DNA from: ANME-2 cluster archaeon
GTDB taxonomy: Archaea > Halobacteriota > Methanosarcinia > Methanosarcinales > Methanocomedenaceae
DNA length: 5,934 nt
Direction of reading: 5' to 3'
Assembly: GCA_022353185.1 (NCBI GenBank)
Contig: JAKRWB010000617.1
Span: 1 to 5,934, forward strand
Positions 5,353-5,934 of this stretch are shown here, piece after piece. Positions within the stretch are counted from its first letter, which is position 1, and each line of letters begins with the position of its first letter. The notes under the pieces were generated by a model, which was not told where the DNA came from, did not search any database, and saw nothing but the letters and a program-made list of their open reading frames with translations. A program made the position numbers and the translations under genes.

Positions 5353-5934
5353 GCTCACAAAAGCCACTCATCATCCAGAGCGATCGCACGTTGATGCTTG
5401 AGGTTGGACACCCTGGCTACGTAGAATGTCGGGACTTTTTAGCTCTTTTTGCCGAGCTGGTAAAATCGCCGGAGTTTATCCATACCTACAGGGTCACACC
5501 CTTGTCGCTCTGGAATGCGGCGGCATTGGGTGTGTCGTATAAAGAGATTGTTGAAGGGCTTGAAGAATTCTCACGTTATGATATTCCGTCAAATGTCACT
5601 GTCGATATGAGGGAGTGGTATGAGACCTATGGCAAGCTGGTGTTACAGAAAGTTGCACAGGATTGCTTAGAGCTTGAAGTAAAAGACTCCCGTATTCTGG
5701 AACGAATCCGTAACAATAAGTCATTAGATCACTTTTGGGTGGATAATGACGGTCGACCAGGACTTTTCATACCGCAAATCAAACGCGGCGATCTTAAGCA
5801 CGCATTGATAAAGGCAGGCTACCCTGTCAAGGACCTGTGCGGATATCTGGATGGAGAACGGTTCGATCTGACTTTGCGCAGCATTGACCTTGACGGTAAC
5901 TCTTTTCAGTTGCGTGATTATCAAAAAGAGGCTG
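5349..5934 (+). CDS. xpb: DNA repair helicase XPB (ERCC3 family), 5' part only
   Basis: The first 195 codons are present and open to the window end. XPB is a superfamily 2 3'-5' DNA helicase/translocase, the homologue of the TFIIH subunit used in nucleotide excision repair and promoter opening. Residues 6-110 (PLIIQSDRTLMLEV, then HTYRVTPLSLWNAAALGV and FSRYDIPSNV) match the N-terminal domain of prokaryotic XPB proteins. Residues about 111-185 would be the damage-recognition-like region. FQLRDYQKEA at 186-195 is the conserved lead-in to RecA domain 1, immediately before Walker A, which lies beyond the window; ATPase integrity therefore cannot be judged. The start at 5349 overlaps the previous stop (ATGA) and has GAGG at 5338-5341, 7 bases upstream. 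Two accessory genes precede it in the same operon. Archaeal XPB is often followed by the nuclease Bax1, which cannot be checked here. Confidence 0.88.
   Translation, partial: MSSQKPLIIQSDRTLMLEVGHPGYVECRDFLALFAELVKSPEFIHTYRVTPLSLWNAAALGVSYKEIVEGLEEFSRYDIPSNVTVDMREWYETYGKLVLQKVAQDCLELEVKDSRILERIRNNKSLDHFWVDNDGRPGLFIPQIKRGDLKHALIKAGYPVKDLCGYLDGERFDLTLRSIDLDGNSFQLRDYQKEA

Noticed and set aside
5724..5924. Minus-strand ORF near the window end
   Set aside because: It lies opposite the XPB coding frame, which has clear family motifs through the same bases.
1..5934. CRISPR array, insertion sequence or transposase
   Set aside because: No regularly spaced direct repeats, terminal inverted repeats with target duplications, or transposase motifs were seen.

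Overview
The window looks like DNA from an archaeon, probably a moderately AT-rich euryarchaeote. This rests on three observations. A TATA box with an A/G-rich BRE-like stretch sits at a sensible distance before the first gene. The ribosome binding sites are of the GGTG/GAGG type. The main gene cluster encodes an XPB-type (TFIIH-like) helicase. XPB and SEC-C proteins also occur in Bacteria, so the assignment is tentative.

Layout, all genes on the + strand. Bases 1-160 hold a short upstream region with the archaeal-type promoter. Bases 161-1690 hold two tandem genes 6 bp apart. Both products begin with the same zinc-binding SEC-C module, with cysteines at identical positions (11, 13, 22, 23), and then diverge: a small possible winged-helix body in the first, a long helical TPR-like body in the second. 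Bases 1691-2251 are a 561-bp gene-free stretch. It contains an 18-bp imperfect palindrome, a GC-rich island (about 70% GC at its peak), a two-stage 64-nt hairpin and a 17-bp inverted repeat about 100 bp before the next gene. Bases 2252-5934 are an operon of three genes joined by ATGA stop/start overlaps. The first two encode helicase-associated winged-helix proteins of 467 and 566 aa. The third is the first 195 codons of an XPB/ERCC3 DNA repair helicase, cut by the window end just before its Walker A motif.

The most interesting point is that all three products of the second operon appear to carry the same module of about 100 residues, resembling the domain at the N terminus of prokaryotic XPB (Pfam Helicase_C_3 / XPB_N-like, PF13625). 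It is C-terminal in the two accessory proteins and N-terminal in XPB. Overlapping cistrons and a shared domain suggest a multi-subunit XPB complex, for DNA repair, transcription-coupled remodelling or possibly defence. The nearest known arrangement is the actinobacterial pairing of XPB with one helicase-associated protein; here there are two. The SEC-C pair is a separate transcription unit with no evident functional link. All family assignments come from reading the translated sequence by eye.
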